From positions 58,213 to 122,212 of the forward strand of contig JAQGHU010000009.1 in the NCBI GenBank assembly GCA_028291515.1: 64,000 bases of DNA, read 5' to 3'. Below are positions 27,989 to 37,743 of this stretch, piece after piece. The translations under genes were made by a program, and so were the position numbers. The number at the start of each line of letters is the position of its first letter. Positions within the stretch are counted from its first letter, which is position 1. Below the pieces are notes generated by a model. That model made no database searches. It had not been told where the DNA came from and saw nothing but the letters and a program-made list of their open reading frames with translations. Source of the stretch: Schlesneria sp. GTDB taxonomy: Bacteria > Planctomycetota > Planctomycetia > Planctomycetales > Planctomycetaceae.

Positions 27989-30900
27989 TCAATTCTTGGT
28001 GACTGCTTCGTCGAGATTCAAGATGGCGCGCGCCACCAGCGTCCACATGGCGCGGTCCTTGAAGTTCTCGGTTCCTGGACCAGCGATCGCTTTCACATCG
28101 ATCGCATTCGTTTCGAGATACGAAAGCTGATCCTGATAGAACTGCTTCAGCGCCGCCAACTCTTCCGCGACCGGGGACCGCGTCAAACACCGACGAAACA
28201 GCAATGTCAATCGTTCGTCGACACTGCCACTTCGGCTGCCGAATTCACGTCCCAGCGACTGCGCGGCTTCGACGAAGACCGTATCGTTCAACAAGGTTAG
28301 CGCCTGAAGTGGAGTGTTTGTCACTTCACGACGGGCGATGCAGGCTTCGCCACTGGGGCCGTCAAATGTCAGGCTCATGGCAAACGGGGCGGTGCGTTTG
28401 CTGAACGTATACAACGTCCGCCGGTAGCGATCTTCGCCTGGACTCAGGTTCCACGCGAGCCCGCCATAGGTTCCTTCGGTCGTCACACTCGCTGGTTGAG
28501 TGGGAAAAACACTGGGACCGAGCATCTTGTGGGAGAGCAGTCCACTCGCTTGCAGAGCCGCATCGCGCACGATTTCGGCTTCCAGACGCGACCGAGGGCC
28601 GCGAGCAAGCCATTCGTTCGGTGCATCTTTTGCCAGCAGTTCCGGGGTGACTCGCGAAGTCTGCCGGTACGTAGCACTGGTCGCGATCAATCGATGCAGA
28701 CGTTTCATGTCCCATGGGGAGACTTTAGTTGGCGATTGTTTGGAACCGCCAAGCTCAACAGCGAGCCAATCCAATAACGCGGCGTGAGTCGGACTGGCGC
28801 CCTGGCTGCCGAAGTCATCGACGGTCCGAACAATGCCACGGCCGAAGAACGCCATCCACTCGCGATTCACGGTCACGCGAGCCCCCAGCGGATTGTCGGG
28901 ACTCACCAGCCACTTCGCTAAGGTCAGTCGATCGACTGATTGGCCCTTCGGCAATTCAGGAAGCGTCGACAGCATCGCCGGCTCAACCAGTTCCTTCGGC
29001 TGCAAGAATTCGCCGCGATGATATCGATGAGTCGCGCGGGGGTTGCTCGACGGTCGTTCTTTGAACACAAGCGTCGAAGGATACGCGGCGAGTTGCCCAC
29101 GCAAGGTCGCAATAGCCTGCCGCTCACCTGCTAACTCAGGAGCAACTTCGCAAAACTGCTTAAGCAGGACGGAGTCTGCGTCGCTCGATGCATTGCTGCT
29201 CGATGACTTCCGGAGTGACAGTAGCAACGGCTCGAGTTGCAAGGGAAACGGACTTGCCTCGACCGAACCGGAATCGTCTGTGACCGAAACGCGAAACCGC
29301 CCCAGCCCCGCCGCGTAGTATCTCTCGAACAACATCGACAAATCGAATTGAGCGTCGCGATCGATCGGCCGCTCAAAGCGGAAGACGGCGACATGTGATT
29401 TGCCTTGCCCACCACTGATCGACCAACCAGTCTGTTGATTGCCGTCGAGCGCCATCGCAGCCGTGTTGCCGCCATTCGCAAAGCTCTGTGAAGGACTGGT
29501 CAGTTTCACTGGCTGGCCATTGGCTCGTAATGTGACTTCGCTGAGGAAGAAGTCACCGAACGGCCCCTCGTAATAAACCCGGCCCGGACCATTCTTGGGG
29601 AGCGAAGGATCCGGCAAGGCTTCGATTCGCAACGCTGTCCAAGCCGCCTTTGAATTGCTGGAGGATTGATTGGAAGCGGGAGCAAACTTGACATCGTAGA
29701 GATCTCTTTTGGACATGTCGCCGCTAACAAGAATGGAATCGTCATCCTGGATCGTCAGCATCGGCAAATCAGCGGACGCCGCAGTCGGCTTCAGAGCCGT
29801 CCATTCCACGACTTTGTTCTTTTCTGCAGCCAGCCACTCACCGAACTTACGATCGCGATGGGCCAATCGGCGTTCGCCTTCGCTGCCTGCGTCGGACGGG
29901 TTTCGGCGACCAAGGCTAATTCGAAATTTACCGATGGTGTGTTGCTTGCCAAATTGCTGCTCCAAGCGAAACGTCCAACGTGTCGGCTTCCCTTGGGTAA
30001 CGACTGGTTGCTCTACCAGAAAGACTGCCGTGCGAGTGACGTTCCATTCTCCAGGGCCCTGAATCGCCCAGCCTCCGGTCTTTGAGTCTCCGTCGATGGC
30101 CTTCTCAACGGGGAAATTCTCCTGCCCGAAATCCGCAGACGCGCGGGCAAACTTCAATCGCTGCGATTCACTGGACACACCAGGCGGTTGGACATCAGCA
30201 GTGAACTCGCCCAGCACAAAATTCCCATGTGGCGTGCGGCCAGGTCCTTTGCTGGGGAGCTTTGGATCGCTGAGCGCTTCGAGTCGGACGGCAACCACGC
30301 CGGAATGATCACTCTCGAATTCGATTTGGTACATGTCCGTCTCAGGCGTTGGTCCTGAAACAAAGACGGTCCCGTCTGCCTGTGTCTCGAGCGTCGCACC
30401 GTTGGCTGATTTTGCCGCCGTTGGCTTGGGAGTCGTCCAGGCGAATTCCTCGGGCAAGGGGAACCGATTGGGCAAATCCGCTTGAAGCATCGCGATTCTT
30501 CGCTCCAGCTCTTGCCGCTTGAATTGAATCTCGGATTGAACGACATCGATTTCTGGTTCATCCGCGTTGTTCAAGAGTGCAAAGAAGCTGTAGTAATCAC
30601 GATGCGTGATCGGGTCGTACTTGTGCGTATGACACTGAGCACACCCCAACGTCAGCCCCAGCCAGACGGTCGCCGTCGTGGCAACTCGATCAGTCATGGC
30701 GTAGAAACGGAACTCCAGCGGGTCGATGCCCCCTTCTTCGTTCAACATCGTATTGCGATGAAAGCCGGTCGCGATGCGTTGATCCTGCGTTGCCGCGGGC
30801 AGCATGTCCCCTGCCAACTGCTCGATCGAGAACTGATCGAACGGCATGTTCGCATTCAAAGACTTAATCACCCAGTCGCGATATGGCCAGATTGATCGAG

Positions 30901-31636
30901 TCCGGTCTTTTTCGTAGCCATTGCTATCGGCGTAACGAGCCAGATCCAGCCAGCGCCGTCCCCAACGCTCACCATAGTGAGGTGATGCCAACAGGCGGTC
31001 GACTAGTTTTTCGTAAGCGTCGGGTGACGGATCATTCAGGAATTCGTCCGCTTCTTCAGGTGACGGAGGCAGACCGATCAGGTCAAAGGAAACTCGACGA
31101 ATCAGCGCCGTGCGGTCCGCCTCGGGCGATGGCGCGAGATGTTCCGATTCCAGTTTGGACAGAATCAACGAGTCGATGCCGCTGCGGGGCCAGCTTCGTT
31201 GTGAGACTGAAGGGAGAACGGGCCGCTGCGGCGGAACGAATGACCAATGCGGCTTGTATTCGGCACCGGCAGCCACCCAGTCCTGCAATGCTTTCTTTTG
31301 AGCGTCCGAGAGCACAGCCTTTGCCGATGGTGGCGGCATCTGGAGATCACCATCTGTCGAAAGAATGCGCCGGATCAGTTCGCTGGCCGCCGGTTCGGTG
31401 GGAACAATCGGTCGTTCCCCGGAACTGGCAGGCTTGATCGCTTCCTCACGAAGATCCAGCCTCAGTTCCGCCTCTCGCTTCGTCTCATCGGGGCCGTGAC
31501 ATTTGAAGCAAAACTGCGACAAAATCGGTCGCACGTCACGGCCATAATCAGGACCATCCGCAGCATGAGCCACGTTCACGCTGATTGTCAGCGCGAAGGC
31601 GAAATGAAAGACGATCGCTAAAGAACGATTCAGCAT
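27989..31636 (-). CDS. PSCyt1/DUF1549/DUF1553 giant secreted cytochrome protein with duplicated insert
   Basis: This 1,215-residue protein has a signal peptide (cleavage after AHA near residue 25), PSCyt1 with CFKCH at 43-47, DUF1549 from about 170 (RRVSFDLIGLPPS, YGERWGRRWLDLARYADS, QCHTHKYDP) and DUF1553 from about 880 (LAKWLVSPDNPLGARVTVNREW). It is 200 residues longer than the paralogue at 19058 because the beta-sandwich insert occurs twice (about 430-575 and 600-780). It is transcribed with the DUF1501 gene just downstream. I prefer the ATG at 31636 (GGAG 10 bases upstream) to a GTG at 31654. Confidence 0.93.
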   Translation of the reverse strand: MLNRSLAIVFHFAFALTISVNVAHAADGPDYGRDVRPILSQFCFKCHGPDETKREAELRLDLREEAIKPASSGERPIVPTEPAASELIRRILSTDGDLQMPPPSAKAVLSDAQKKALQDWVAAGAEYKPHWSFVPPQRPVLPSVSQRSWPRSGIDSLILSKLESEHLAPSPEADRTALIRRVSFDLIGLPPSPEEADEFLNDPSPDAYEKLVDRLLASPHYGERWGRRWLDLARYADSNGYEKDRTRSIWPYRDWVIKSLNANMPFDQFSIEQLAGDMLPAATQDQRIATGFHRNTMLNEEGGIDPLEFRFYAMTDRVATTATVWLGLTLGCAQCHTHKYDPITHRDYYSFFALLNNADEPEIDVVQSEIQFKRQELERRIAMLQADLPNRFPLPEEFAWTTPKPTAAKSANGATLETQADGTVFVSGPTPETDMYQIEFESDHSGVVAVRLEALSDPKLPSKGPGRTPHGNFVLGEFTADVQPPGVSSESQRLKFARASADFGQENFPVEKAIDGDSKTGGWAIQGPGEWNVTRTAVFLVEQPVVTQGKPTRWTFRLEQQFGKQHTIGKFRISLGRRNPSDAGSEGERRLAHRDRKFGEWLAAEKNKVVEWTALKPTAASADLPMLTIQDDDSILVSGDMSKRDLYDVKFAPASNQSSSNSKAAWTALRIEALPDPSLPKNGPGRVYYEGPFGDFFLSEVTLRANGQPVKLTSPSQSFANGGNTAAMALDGNQQTGWSISGGQGKSHVAVFRFERPIDRDAQFDLSMLFERYYAAGLGRFRVSVTDDSGSVEASPFPLQLEPLLLSLRKSSSSNASSDADSVLLKQFCEVAPELAGERQAIATLRGQLAAYPSTLVFKERPSSNPRATHRYHRGEFLQPKELVEPAMLSTLPELPKGQSVDRLTLAKWLVSPDNPLGARVTVNREWMAFFGRGIVRTVDDFGSQGASPTHAALLDWLAVELGGSKQSPTKVSPWDMKRLHRLIATSATYRQTSRVTPELLAKDAPNEWLARGPRSRLEAEIVRDAALQASGLLSHKMLGPSVFPTQPASVTTEGTYGGLAWNLSPGEDRYRRTLYTFSKRTAPFAMSLTFDGPSGEACIARREVTNTPLQALTLLNDTVFVEAAQSLGREFGSRSGSVDERLTLLFRRCLTRSPVAEELAALKQFYQDQLSYLETNAIDVKAIAGPGTENFKDRAMWTLVARAILNLDEAVTKN

Positions 31637-31697
31637 CTGATAAATGCTCCGCACATTAAATCACCACGCCGCTGCAACACTTATTCGACGCGGAAGA

Positions 31698-32930
31698 TTA
31701 CTCAATCGCATCTACGATGAGTTGCTGTACTTCCCGGCGAATGTCAGAAGCATCGGCATTCGCTATCCCAAGACGTTGAATCAACAAGATCACAAACAGA
31801 TCCTTTTCGGGATCGATCCAGCCCTGTGTCCCGAAGGCACCGCCATGGCCAAACGTTCCAGAGGAGAGCATCGCATGAACGCCGTTAGGCTGACGAGTCA
31901 CCTGCCAGCCGAGTCCCATGCCAACATTGGGTGTAAAGCCCGCGGTCAAACTAGGCACTTGATCTTTGGTCATTTCCGCGACACTTTTTTCTGACACGAT
32001 TCGCAACTCGCCAATCGCGCCGCGGAGCAACATCACCTGATACAGCCTGCCGAGATCTTCGACGGTCGAATACAGGCCGCCAGCCGGAATGGGATGCTTT
32101 GCGTTTTTGGTCGGACCGAGCAACTGGAACCCGACATCATGCAGTTTGCCTTCTTTGATGTCGTACAGTCCTGCCAGGCGAGTCAGTTGGTTGTCGGTGG
32201 GGTAAAACGTCGTATCCCACATCCCCAGTGGTTCAAAGATGCGATTTTGCAGGAAATCCTCGTATGAGGATTTGGAGACCACTTCGACAATTCGCCCTAA
32301 GGTATCGATTCCCGCATTGCAGTAGGACCACTTCGTCCCAGGCTCGAAATCCAGCGGACGTTGTGAACTGATGGCGACTGCTTCCCCCAACGTAAGTTGA
32401 CGCTTGAAGTAAAGGTCAGCTATGCCGTCGGGAAATCCTCCTGGAAGTCCCGAGGTGTGGGTTAGCAGATCACGGATGGTGATTGCCCGCGACGGCTTCT
32501 TCAGCGTGATCGCACCTGTCTCTTTGTCTGCTGCGGTCAAAATCATCTGACCTTTGAATTCGGGCAGATGCTTTTCGACGGGGTCATCGACCGACACTTT
32601 CCCTTCATCGACAAGGATCATGATTGCCAGCGCGGTGATTGGTTTTGTCATCGAGGCAATGCGGAACATCGCGTCAGGGCGCATCGGCAGCTTTTGCGAA
32701 AGATTCTGGTATCCGGCAACTTCGACTATTTCCAAACCGCGATGCGTTCCAACTGCGACCACAGCACCGGCAACAACGTTCTTATCTACAAATTCCTGCA
32801 GCTTGGGTTGAAGCTTCTGCAGTGCGTCAGCGTCAAACTCTGCCGCGCGAACATCCGCCGCATGGAGTCCGAACGCAACAAGCATCAGACAGCCAATGAC
32901 TGGCAGGCTTTTTCGGAAATCATCAAACAT
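31698..32930 (-). CDS. secreted serine hydrolase (class C beta-lactamase/esterase fold)
   Basis: The 410-residue protein has a signal peptide (cleavage near residue 29 after VRA). The penicillin-binding fold is clear: the catalytic SMTK motif in FRIASMTKPITA, the YCN motif in WSYCNAGIDTLG, and HGG in FGHGGAFGTQGW instead of KTG. The HGG variant is common in esterases and D-aminopeptidases rather than true AmpC enzymes, so resistance should not be inferred. It stands 61 bases upstream of the DUF1549 gene on the same strand. The ATG at 32930 has GGAGA 10 bases ahead. Confidence 0.92.
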   Translation of the reverse strand: MFDDFRKSLPVIGCLMLVAFGLHAADVRAAEFDADALQKLQPKLQEFVDKNVVAGAVVAVGTHRGLEIVEVAGYQNLSQKLPMRPDAMFRIASMTKPITALAIMILVDEGKVSVDDPVEKHLPEFKGQMILTAADKETGAITLKKPSRAITIRDLLTHTSGLPGGFPDGIADLYFKRQLTLGEAVAISSQRPLDFEPGTKWSYCNAGIDTLGRIVEVVSKSSYEDFLQNRIFEPLGMWDTTFYPTDNQLTRLAGLYDIKEGKLHDVGFQLLGPTKNAKHPIPAGGLYSTVEDLGRLYQVMLLRGAIGELRIVSEKSVAEMTKDQVPSLTAGFTPNVGMGLGWQVTRQPNGVHAMLSSGTFGHGGAFGTQGWIDPEKDLFVILLIQRLGIANADASDIRREVQQLIVDAIE

Positions 32931-33119
32931 CACAATTATTTCTCCGCAGGTGATTGAATCTTACCTTGCGACTCTATCGTCTCCAGTGGCAGTCAGTAAC
33001 TCAACTCCAACTCGATTTGTTGTCGACTCGCTTTCGAATTCGTTGGGATCATTCTCGCACGCCCCATTGCCGTGTAAGATGCACGGATAGACCTTCGACA
33101 ATTAAGGATTGATGGCCCG

Positions 33120-34928
33120 ATGGCGCAGACGGTTCAGGCGACAGCACTCACAAAACTAGGGCAGCACGAGGACCACGTCGATTCCCGGCCACTCGATTTT
33201 CGCCTGATCGCGCGACTGATGGAATTTATGAGGCCATACGCTCGGCAGCGTAACTGGCTACTTGTCGCAGTCGTGTTCAGAGCGATTCAACTTCCGGCCT
33301 TGTCATGGGTGCTGGCGGCGGTGATCGATGGGCCAATCCAGCGAAGCGATGTGAACGGAGTCATCTGGGGAGCCGTCGCGTTCGCGTTCCTGGCGATCTT
33401 CACTCAAGTCACGATGCACTTCCGCCAACGATATGCGTTGGAACTGGGCGAGGCCGTCGTCTTCGACTTGCGAAATGCCATCTTTGCCCATCTGCAGACG
33501 ATGCCGATGAGCTACTTCCACAAGACAAAAGTCGGACGGATCATCAGCCGGATGATTTCCGACATCGAAGATGTGCGGATCGGCGTTCAGGAAGTTCTGT
33601 TCGTCAGCCTGGTGGCGGTTGGGCAAATGGGGGTCGCGGCCGGATTCATGATCTGGCTGGATCCAGTCCTGTTTCTGTTGGTGCTGGGAATGGCTCCGAT
33701 TCTGTGGGGAATCAATCGATACTTCCATCGCAAACTGAGTGTGCTGTTACGGCAGATGCGAGAATCCTTCAGTCGAGTGACCGCAACTTTGGTGGAGTCG
33801 GTGATTGGCATTCGCGTCACGCAAGGATTCGTTCGCCAGCAAGAGAATGCCCGTCTGTTTCACCAGCTTGTGACGGATCACTCACGTTACAACACAGCAG
33901 TGATGAGAACGCATGGATTGTTCCTTCCTCTTGTCGAGTTGAACACGCAAGTGTTCGTGGGGTTGCTGCTTGTCATCGGTGGTTGGCGCGTGCTGAACTC
34001 GGGCAACGCGACGGATGTCGGCGAACTGGTCGGGTTCTTTTTCATGGCGAATGTCTTTTTCGCCCCGCTCACGATTCTGGGGAACCAGTACAACCAGGCG
34101 ATGACCGCGATGGCTGGGGCCGAGCGATTGTTCTCGCTGTTGGATCGTCAGCCCGAGTGGCAGGATGCACCGGACGCATTGCCAGTCTTACGGTTGGAAG
34201 GAAAGGTCGAATTCGACGAGGTGTCGTTCGCCTACGACCCTGGTCGCCCGGTCTTACACAAGATCAGCTTCGTGGCTCAGCCGGGTCAAACGATAGCCCT
34301 GGTAGGACATACGGGAAGCGGCAAGACTTCGATTATCAACCTGCTGGCCAAGTTTTACCTGCCGACAACAGGCCGCGTGTTGATCGATGGCCAGGATCTG
34401 AACCGGCTGCAAACGAAATCCCTGCACACGCAATTCGGGCTGGTTCTACAGCAGAACTTCTTGTTCATGGGGACCGTGGCAGACAATATTCGTTTCGCCA
34501 AACCTGGCGCAACAATGGAAGAACTGCTGCGAGTTTGTCGGCGGCTCGACTGTCTCGATCTAATGGAATCGTTACCACAAGGTTTTGACACCCCCGTCGG
34601 CGAACGAGGTGGCCAATTGTCGCTGGGCGAGCGGCAGATGGTCTGCTTTGCTCGCGCACTGCTGGCCGATCCCCGACTGTTGATCCTGGACGAAGCAACT
34701 AGCAGCATTGATCCACAAACCGAGGTCCGACTGCAACGTGCTCTAAACGTGCTGTTATCTGGACGCACCAGTTTCGTGGTCGCACATCGGCTCAGCACGA
34801 TCCGGCATGCCGATCAAGTGCTGGTCCTCGATCACGGGCACCTCATCGAACGCGGCACACACTCGGAATTGGTGGCTGCTGCCGGAGTATACTCAAAGTT
34901 GTACGAAAGATTTGCGAAAGCAGGCTGA
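33120..34928 (+). CDS. ABC exporter half-transporter (permease fused to ATPase)
   Basis: The 602-residue protein has an N-terminal transmembrane domain with about six helices (residues 45-330) and a C-terminal ATPase. The ATPase shows Walker A GHTGSGKTS near 396, Q-loop VLQQNFLFMG, signature LSLGERQ near 500, Walker B LLILDEATSSID near 520 and the switch His in VVAHRLSTIR. It should dimerise and export a lipid, peptide or drug-like compound; the cargo is unknown. No partner half-transporter is adjacent, so a homodimer is likely. It is convergent with the kinase gene, 25 bases away. Confidence 0.95.
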   Translation: MAQTVQATALTKLGQHEDHVDSRPLDFRLIARLMEFMRPYARQRNWLLVAVVFRAIQLPALSWVLAAVIDGPIQRSDVNGVIWGAVAFAFLAIFTQVTMHFRQRYALELGEAVVFDLRNAIFAHLQTMPMSYFHKTKVGRIISRMISDIEDVRIGVQEVLFVSLVAVGQMGVAAGFMIWLDPVLFLLVLGMAPILWGINRYFHRKLSVLLRQMRESFSRVTATLVESVIGIRVTQGFVRQQENARLFHQLVTDHSRYNTAVMRTHGLFLPLVELNTQVFVGLLLVIGGWRVLNSGNATDVGELVGFFFMANVFFAPLTILGNQYNQAMTAMAGAERLFSLLDRQPEWQDAPDALPVLRLEGKVEFDEVSFAYDPGRPVLHKISFVAQPGQTIALVGHTGSGKTSIINLLAKFYLPTTGRVLIDGQDLNRLQTKSLHTQFGLVLQQNFLFMGTVADNIRFAKPGATMEELLRVCRRLDCLDLMESLPQGFDTPVGERGGQLSLGERQMVCFARALLADPRLLILDEATSSIDPQTEVRLQRALNVLLSGRTSFVVAHRLSTIRHADQVLVLDHGHLIERGTHSELVAAAGVYSKLYERFAKAG

Positions 34929-34953
34929 GCCGCAGCGGCGTCTGTCAGCCATC

Positions 34954-36933
34954 TCATTCAGGCAGCGATAGCACATCGGCTTCTGCCTGCTTCGCTTGCT
35001 GGGCGGCGACGTCCAGTCGCTGCTGATAGCGAGAGCGGACTTCCTGCAATTGGTTGTAGAGCAATTCGAGCGATGATCGGCCACTCATCAAGGCTTGTTC
35101 CTGATCTTCCCGCTGTCGCAGATACCGAGCCAGGATCGTATTGCGATCGACATTGGGAATCTTCTCGCGAGGGCGGAATTTGAACTTCTTCTGGATCGCC
35201 GCTTTCCAATCGAGCAAGGCCGACCTCGCAATTTGGCTGAGACCGTTGATATTCGCCAGCCGGATCTCATTCAGATCGTAAGCCGTCTCAATTCCGAACG
35301 ACTCCAGAGTCGATTTCTGCCAATCGTTAACAAATGAGATCGTCGTCGAACGAATGAGGTGGGATTGCAGGTACGCATCCAACTGGCGGCGTTCCCGTTG
35401 CAGATTGAGAGCATCAAGGTCCGCTTGGTATCGCGGACGCAATCCTTCAATTTCCGCTTTGGTCAGATCCAAGCGATGAAACTCCTGCTCAACGGCCAAC
35501 CGTATCGAATCCAGCTCCTTTGCCCCTTCGGACTCCAGCACACGCAGACGCGCAATCGAGTCCCTCAGCCGCTTCTCGCGGCGATCGATTTCGGGTTGCA
35601 ACCCATAGTAACGATTCAACACAAACCACCAGATTCCGAATCCCATCGACAACGCCGTCGCGATGTACAGCATCGGCGGAAACCACCAGCTCGCGGCGAG
35701 CAATGCCAGCATTCCGAGGAAACAGCGTCCCAATAGGAGGGCGAACGACTGGTTCTGTTCGATCTCGGCAGGAATCGGATTTGCCGTGACGTGCAGGTTT
35801 TGAAACGAGACCTTCTGCAGTACACAGTCGCTTGCCGCTTGCCGCAGGTCCAGCAGCGGCTTCCAGAGTTGGTCAAGACTCGCGTTCAGTTCTCCCTCGC
35901 GCCGATCAACAAGATGCGCCGTGACGGAGGCGAACAGGTTTGGTGCCCCTTCTCGCTCAAGAGCACACCAGGGACACGTTCCCAGATAGTTGGGATACTT
36001 GTGGCCGAGATCGGCGGCGCAAGGCTTGAGTTGCAGCTTCAGGTCACGGAGAGCGACATGCCATTCAGTCGCTGTCGGCCGCGCCTCGGAAAGCTCACTC
36101 CCCTTTGTGAAGGCCCGTTCGAAGAGTGCCGCGAGCGCTGGCATGACGGCCGGAACCATCAGTGTTTGCGGCGGGGGCAGCATGTTTGTTTTCACATTGC
36201 GGCTGTACGCATAGCGAAACTGTTCAATCGCTTTCTCGAGCGGTGGCGGTTCTCCCACTCCTGTAAAGCGGCCGGCGAACGGATGCCGACCCATACACAG
36301 CAGATGAAAAATCAGAATCGCTAAACCGAACAGGTCGTGATTCGTCGTTCTGACAGTCCCGTGAAAAGATTGCCCCTGCAATTCAGGCGGCGTGAAGTGC
36401 GCCACACCCACTTCGCACGGATAAATTCGACCGTTTGCCGACACCTGAAATGAATCGCAGTCGATTAACGTGACAGTTCCCCGAGTCGAAACCAGCACAT
36501 TGCCTTGATTGACATCGCCGATGACAATCGTATTTTGGTGCAGAGAATCAAAGACCGCCGCGACGTTCATGGCGACATGAATCAGAAAGCCCCAATCCTT
36601 ATCCGGATAGTGCGATTTCCGATGAGCCGGGCTATACAGGGTATGGATTTCGGCCTGATCCCGAATCCGCGGCATCACAATTCCCGCGACCGGCCCGGAT
36701 CGAGTCTGCGTAAGCGTGGCGATTGGTAGAGCCGCAAAACGGAGCAAATCTTCCGTTGCCAGCGTTGTCATCGCATCGAGCTTTTCGGCCTGAGCCATCG
36801 TCGCAGGACGGTGATAGATCTTGGCGACGAGTCGCAAATCGCCTTGCAATTCGAAGACGTTTCCTTCGCCACCTGACCCCAGTTTCTTGCCCAGACGGAC
36901 AAGGTTTCCACGCGGATCGAAATAGTCGGTCAT
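34954..36933 (-). CDS. YegI-like Ser/Thr protein kinase with transmembrane and helix-hairpin-helix regions
   Basis: The 659-residue protein starts with a kinase domain: glycine loop LGSGGEGNVFEL, VAIK-type Lys in VAKIY, catalytic loop IGDVNQGNVLV (Asp and Asn kept, HR replaced), DFG position DCDS, and activation segment ending TPPEL. A CPWC knuckle follows near 325, two hydrophobic helices near 400-450, a long coiled coil, and a helix-hairpin-helix-like ending (ESFGIETAYDLNEIRLANI, GLSQIARSAL). This is the kinase type of the YegI/TerY-P triads. Its ATG overlaps the PP2C stop (ATGA), and the VWA gene lies upstream, so all three should form one unit. Confidence 0.9.
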   Translation of the reverse strand: MTDYFDPRGNLVRLGKKLGSGGEGNVFELQGDLRLVAKIYHRPATMAQAEKLDAMTTLATEDLLRFAALPIATLTQTRSGPVAGIVMPRIRDQAEIHTLYSPAHRKSHYPDKDWGFLIHVAMNVAAVFDSLHQNTIVIGDVNQGNVLVSTRGTVTLIDCDSFQVSANGRIYPCEVGVAHFTPPELQGQSFHGTVRTTNHDLFGLAILIFHLLCMGRHPFAGRFTGVGEPPPLEKAIEQFRYAYSRNVKTNMLPPPQTLMVPAVMPALAALFERAFTKGSELSEARPTATEWHVALRDLKLQLKPCAADLGHKYPNYLGTCPWCALEREGAPNLFASVTAHLVDRREGELNASLDQLWKPLLDLRQAASDCVLQKVSFQNLHVTANPIPAEIEQNQSFALLLGRCFLGMLALLAASWWFPPMLYIATALSMGFGIWWFVLNRYYGLQPEIDRREKRLRDSIARLRVLESEGAKELDSIRLAVEQEFHRLDLTKAEIEGLRPRYQADLDALNLQRERRQLDAYLQSHLIRSTTISFVNDWQKSTLESFGIETAYDLNEIRLANINGLSQIARSALLDWKAAIQKKFKFRPREKIPNVDRNTILARYLRQREDQEQALMSGRSSLELLYNQLQEVRSRYQQRLDVAAQQAKQAEADVLSLPE

Positions 36934-37694
36934 ACCGAATTAATTCGTGTGGCAAGTATTAACGTCAAGTCGTCATCGGTCCGGTCGGTAAGGTTCTTGG
37001 ACTCCAGAAACGACTGCAGCGGCCCGAGAAGCTCGGCGGGAGCAACATGTTGCCGGAGTGTGTCCAATAGCGGTGTGAAGAACGGTTGATGGGCTTGGCG
37101 AGTTGCATAATTCAGGGCAACCGTTTGTAAACCGTCCGTAAACATCGACACGTCGTCGATCGGCGCGGCACGCCATTCAAACATCAGATCCTGTTCGATT
37201 CGAGAAGACGTGACAAAGTTCGTCGTGTTGGCGTATTCACCCGACTGCGGCCAGAACACAGGACGTAGCTCGCCCTGATCTCGAACGACGATGGCTCCGT
37301 CCCCGATCTGACAGAAAGCCGCCCCGGACTCGCCGATCACGGCAACGAGTAGCGTACAAGCCAATTGCCGTATTGGAACGGATCGAACTTCCGCTTCTCG
37401 CAGTATCTCGGCTCGGACGTGCTCGTACCAAGAGACGGCTTCGTCTCGAGCGATTGGCAAGAAGTCCGTCTGGTCTCGCAGTTTTTCAGCGATCAGTTCC
37501 TGGACCGCACGGCAAGCTGTCTGCGAACCGATGTCCGAGTGTTCAGCGCTGCCTGCTCCGTCAGAAGCGGCCAAGACCAACACTGGCAGTCCACCCACAT
37601 GGTGAATCTCTGTCTGACAGGCGTCCTGACAAACGGTTTGCAGTCGCTTGTGGCTGGATCCTTGAACGCTTTTTGCGAGCACGTTCCACATCAT
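36930..37694 (-). CDS. PP2C-type Ser/Thr phosphatase of the kinase-VWA triad
   Basis: The roughly 254-residue protein is a compact PP2C phosphatase. The metal-binding residues are seen in AASDGAGSAEHSDIG (SDGAG), CQIGDGAIVV, SMFTDGLQT and TDDDLTLIL. It resembles YegK and the phosphatases of TerY-P triads, which reverse phosphorylation by the partner kinase. It lies between the VWA gene (49 bases upstream) and the kinase gene (4-base overlap). The start could be ATG 37694, the adjacent ATG 37691, or a TTG at 37706; the first fits a GAGG 11 bases upstream. No signal peptide or membrane helix is seen, so it acts in the cytoplasm. Confidence 0.92.
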   Translation of the reverse strand: MMWNVLAKSVQGSSHKRLQTVCQDACQTEIHHVGGLPVLVLAASDGAGSAEHSDIGSQTACRAVQELIAEKLRDQTDFLPIARDEAVSWYEHVRAEILREAEVRSVPIRQLACTLLVAVIGESGAAFCQIGDGAIVVRDQGELRPVFWPQSGEYANTTNFVTSSRIEQDLMFEWRAAPIDDVSMFTDGLQTVALNYATRQAHQPFFTPLLDTLRQHVAPAELLGPLQSFLESKNLTDRTDDDLTLILATRINSV

Positions 37695-37743
37695 CTGGAC
37701 ATTCAACCTCGGCAGACATCAAACTTCGAAACATCGGCCGCAA

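Noticed and set aside
31698..32930. Beta-lactamase resistance gene
   Set aside because: The fold is class C-like, but HGG replaces KTG, which points to an esterase or peptidase; resistance is not supported.
34954..36933. Inactive pseudokinase
   Set aside because: The catalytic-loop HR is lost, but Lys, Asp, Asn and the metal Asp of the DFG position are retained, and related YegI-type kinases show the same pattern.
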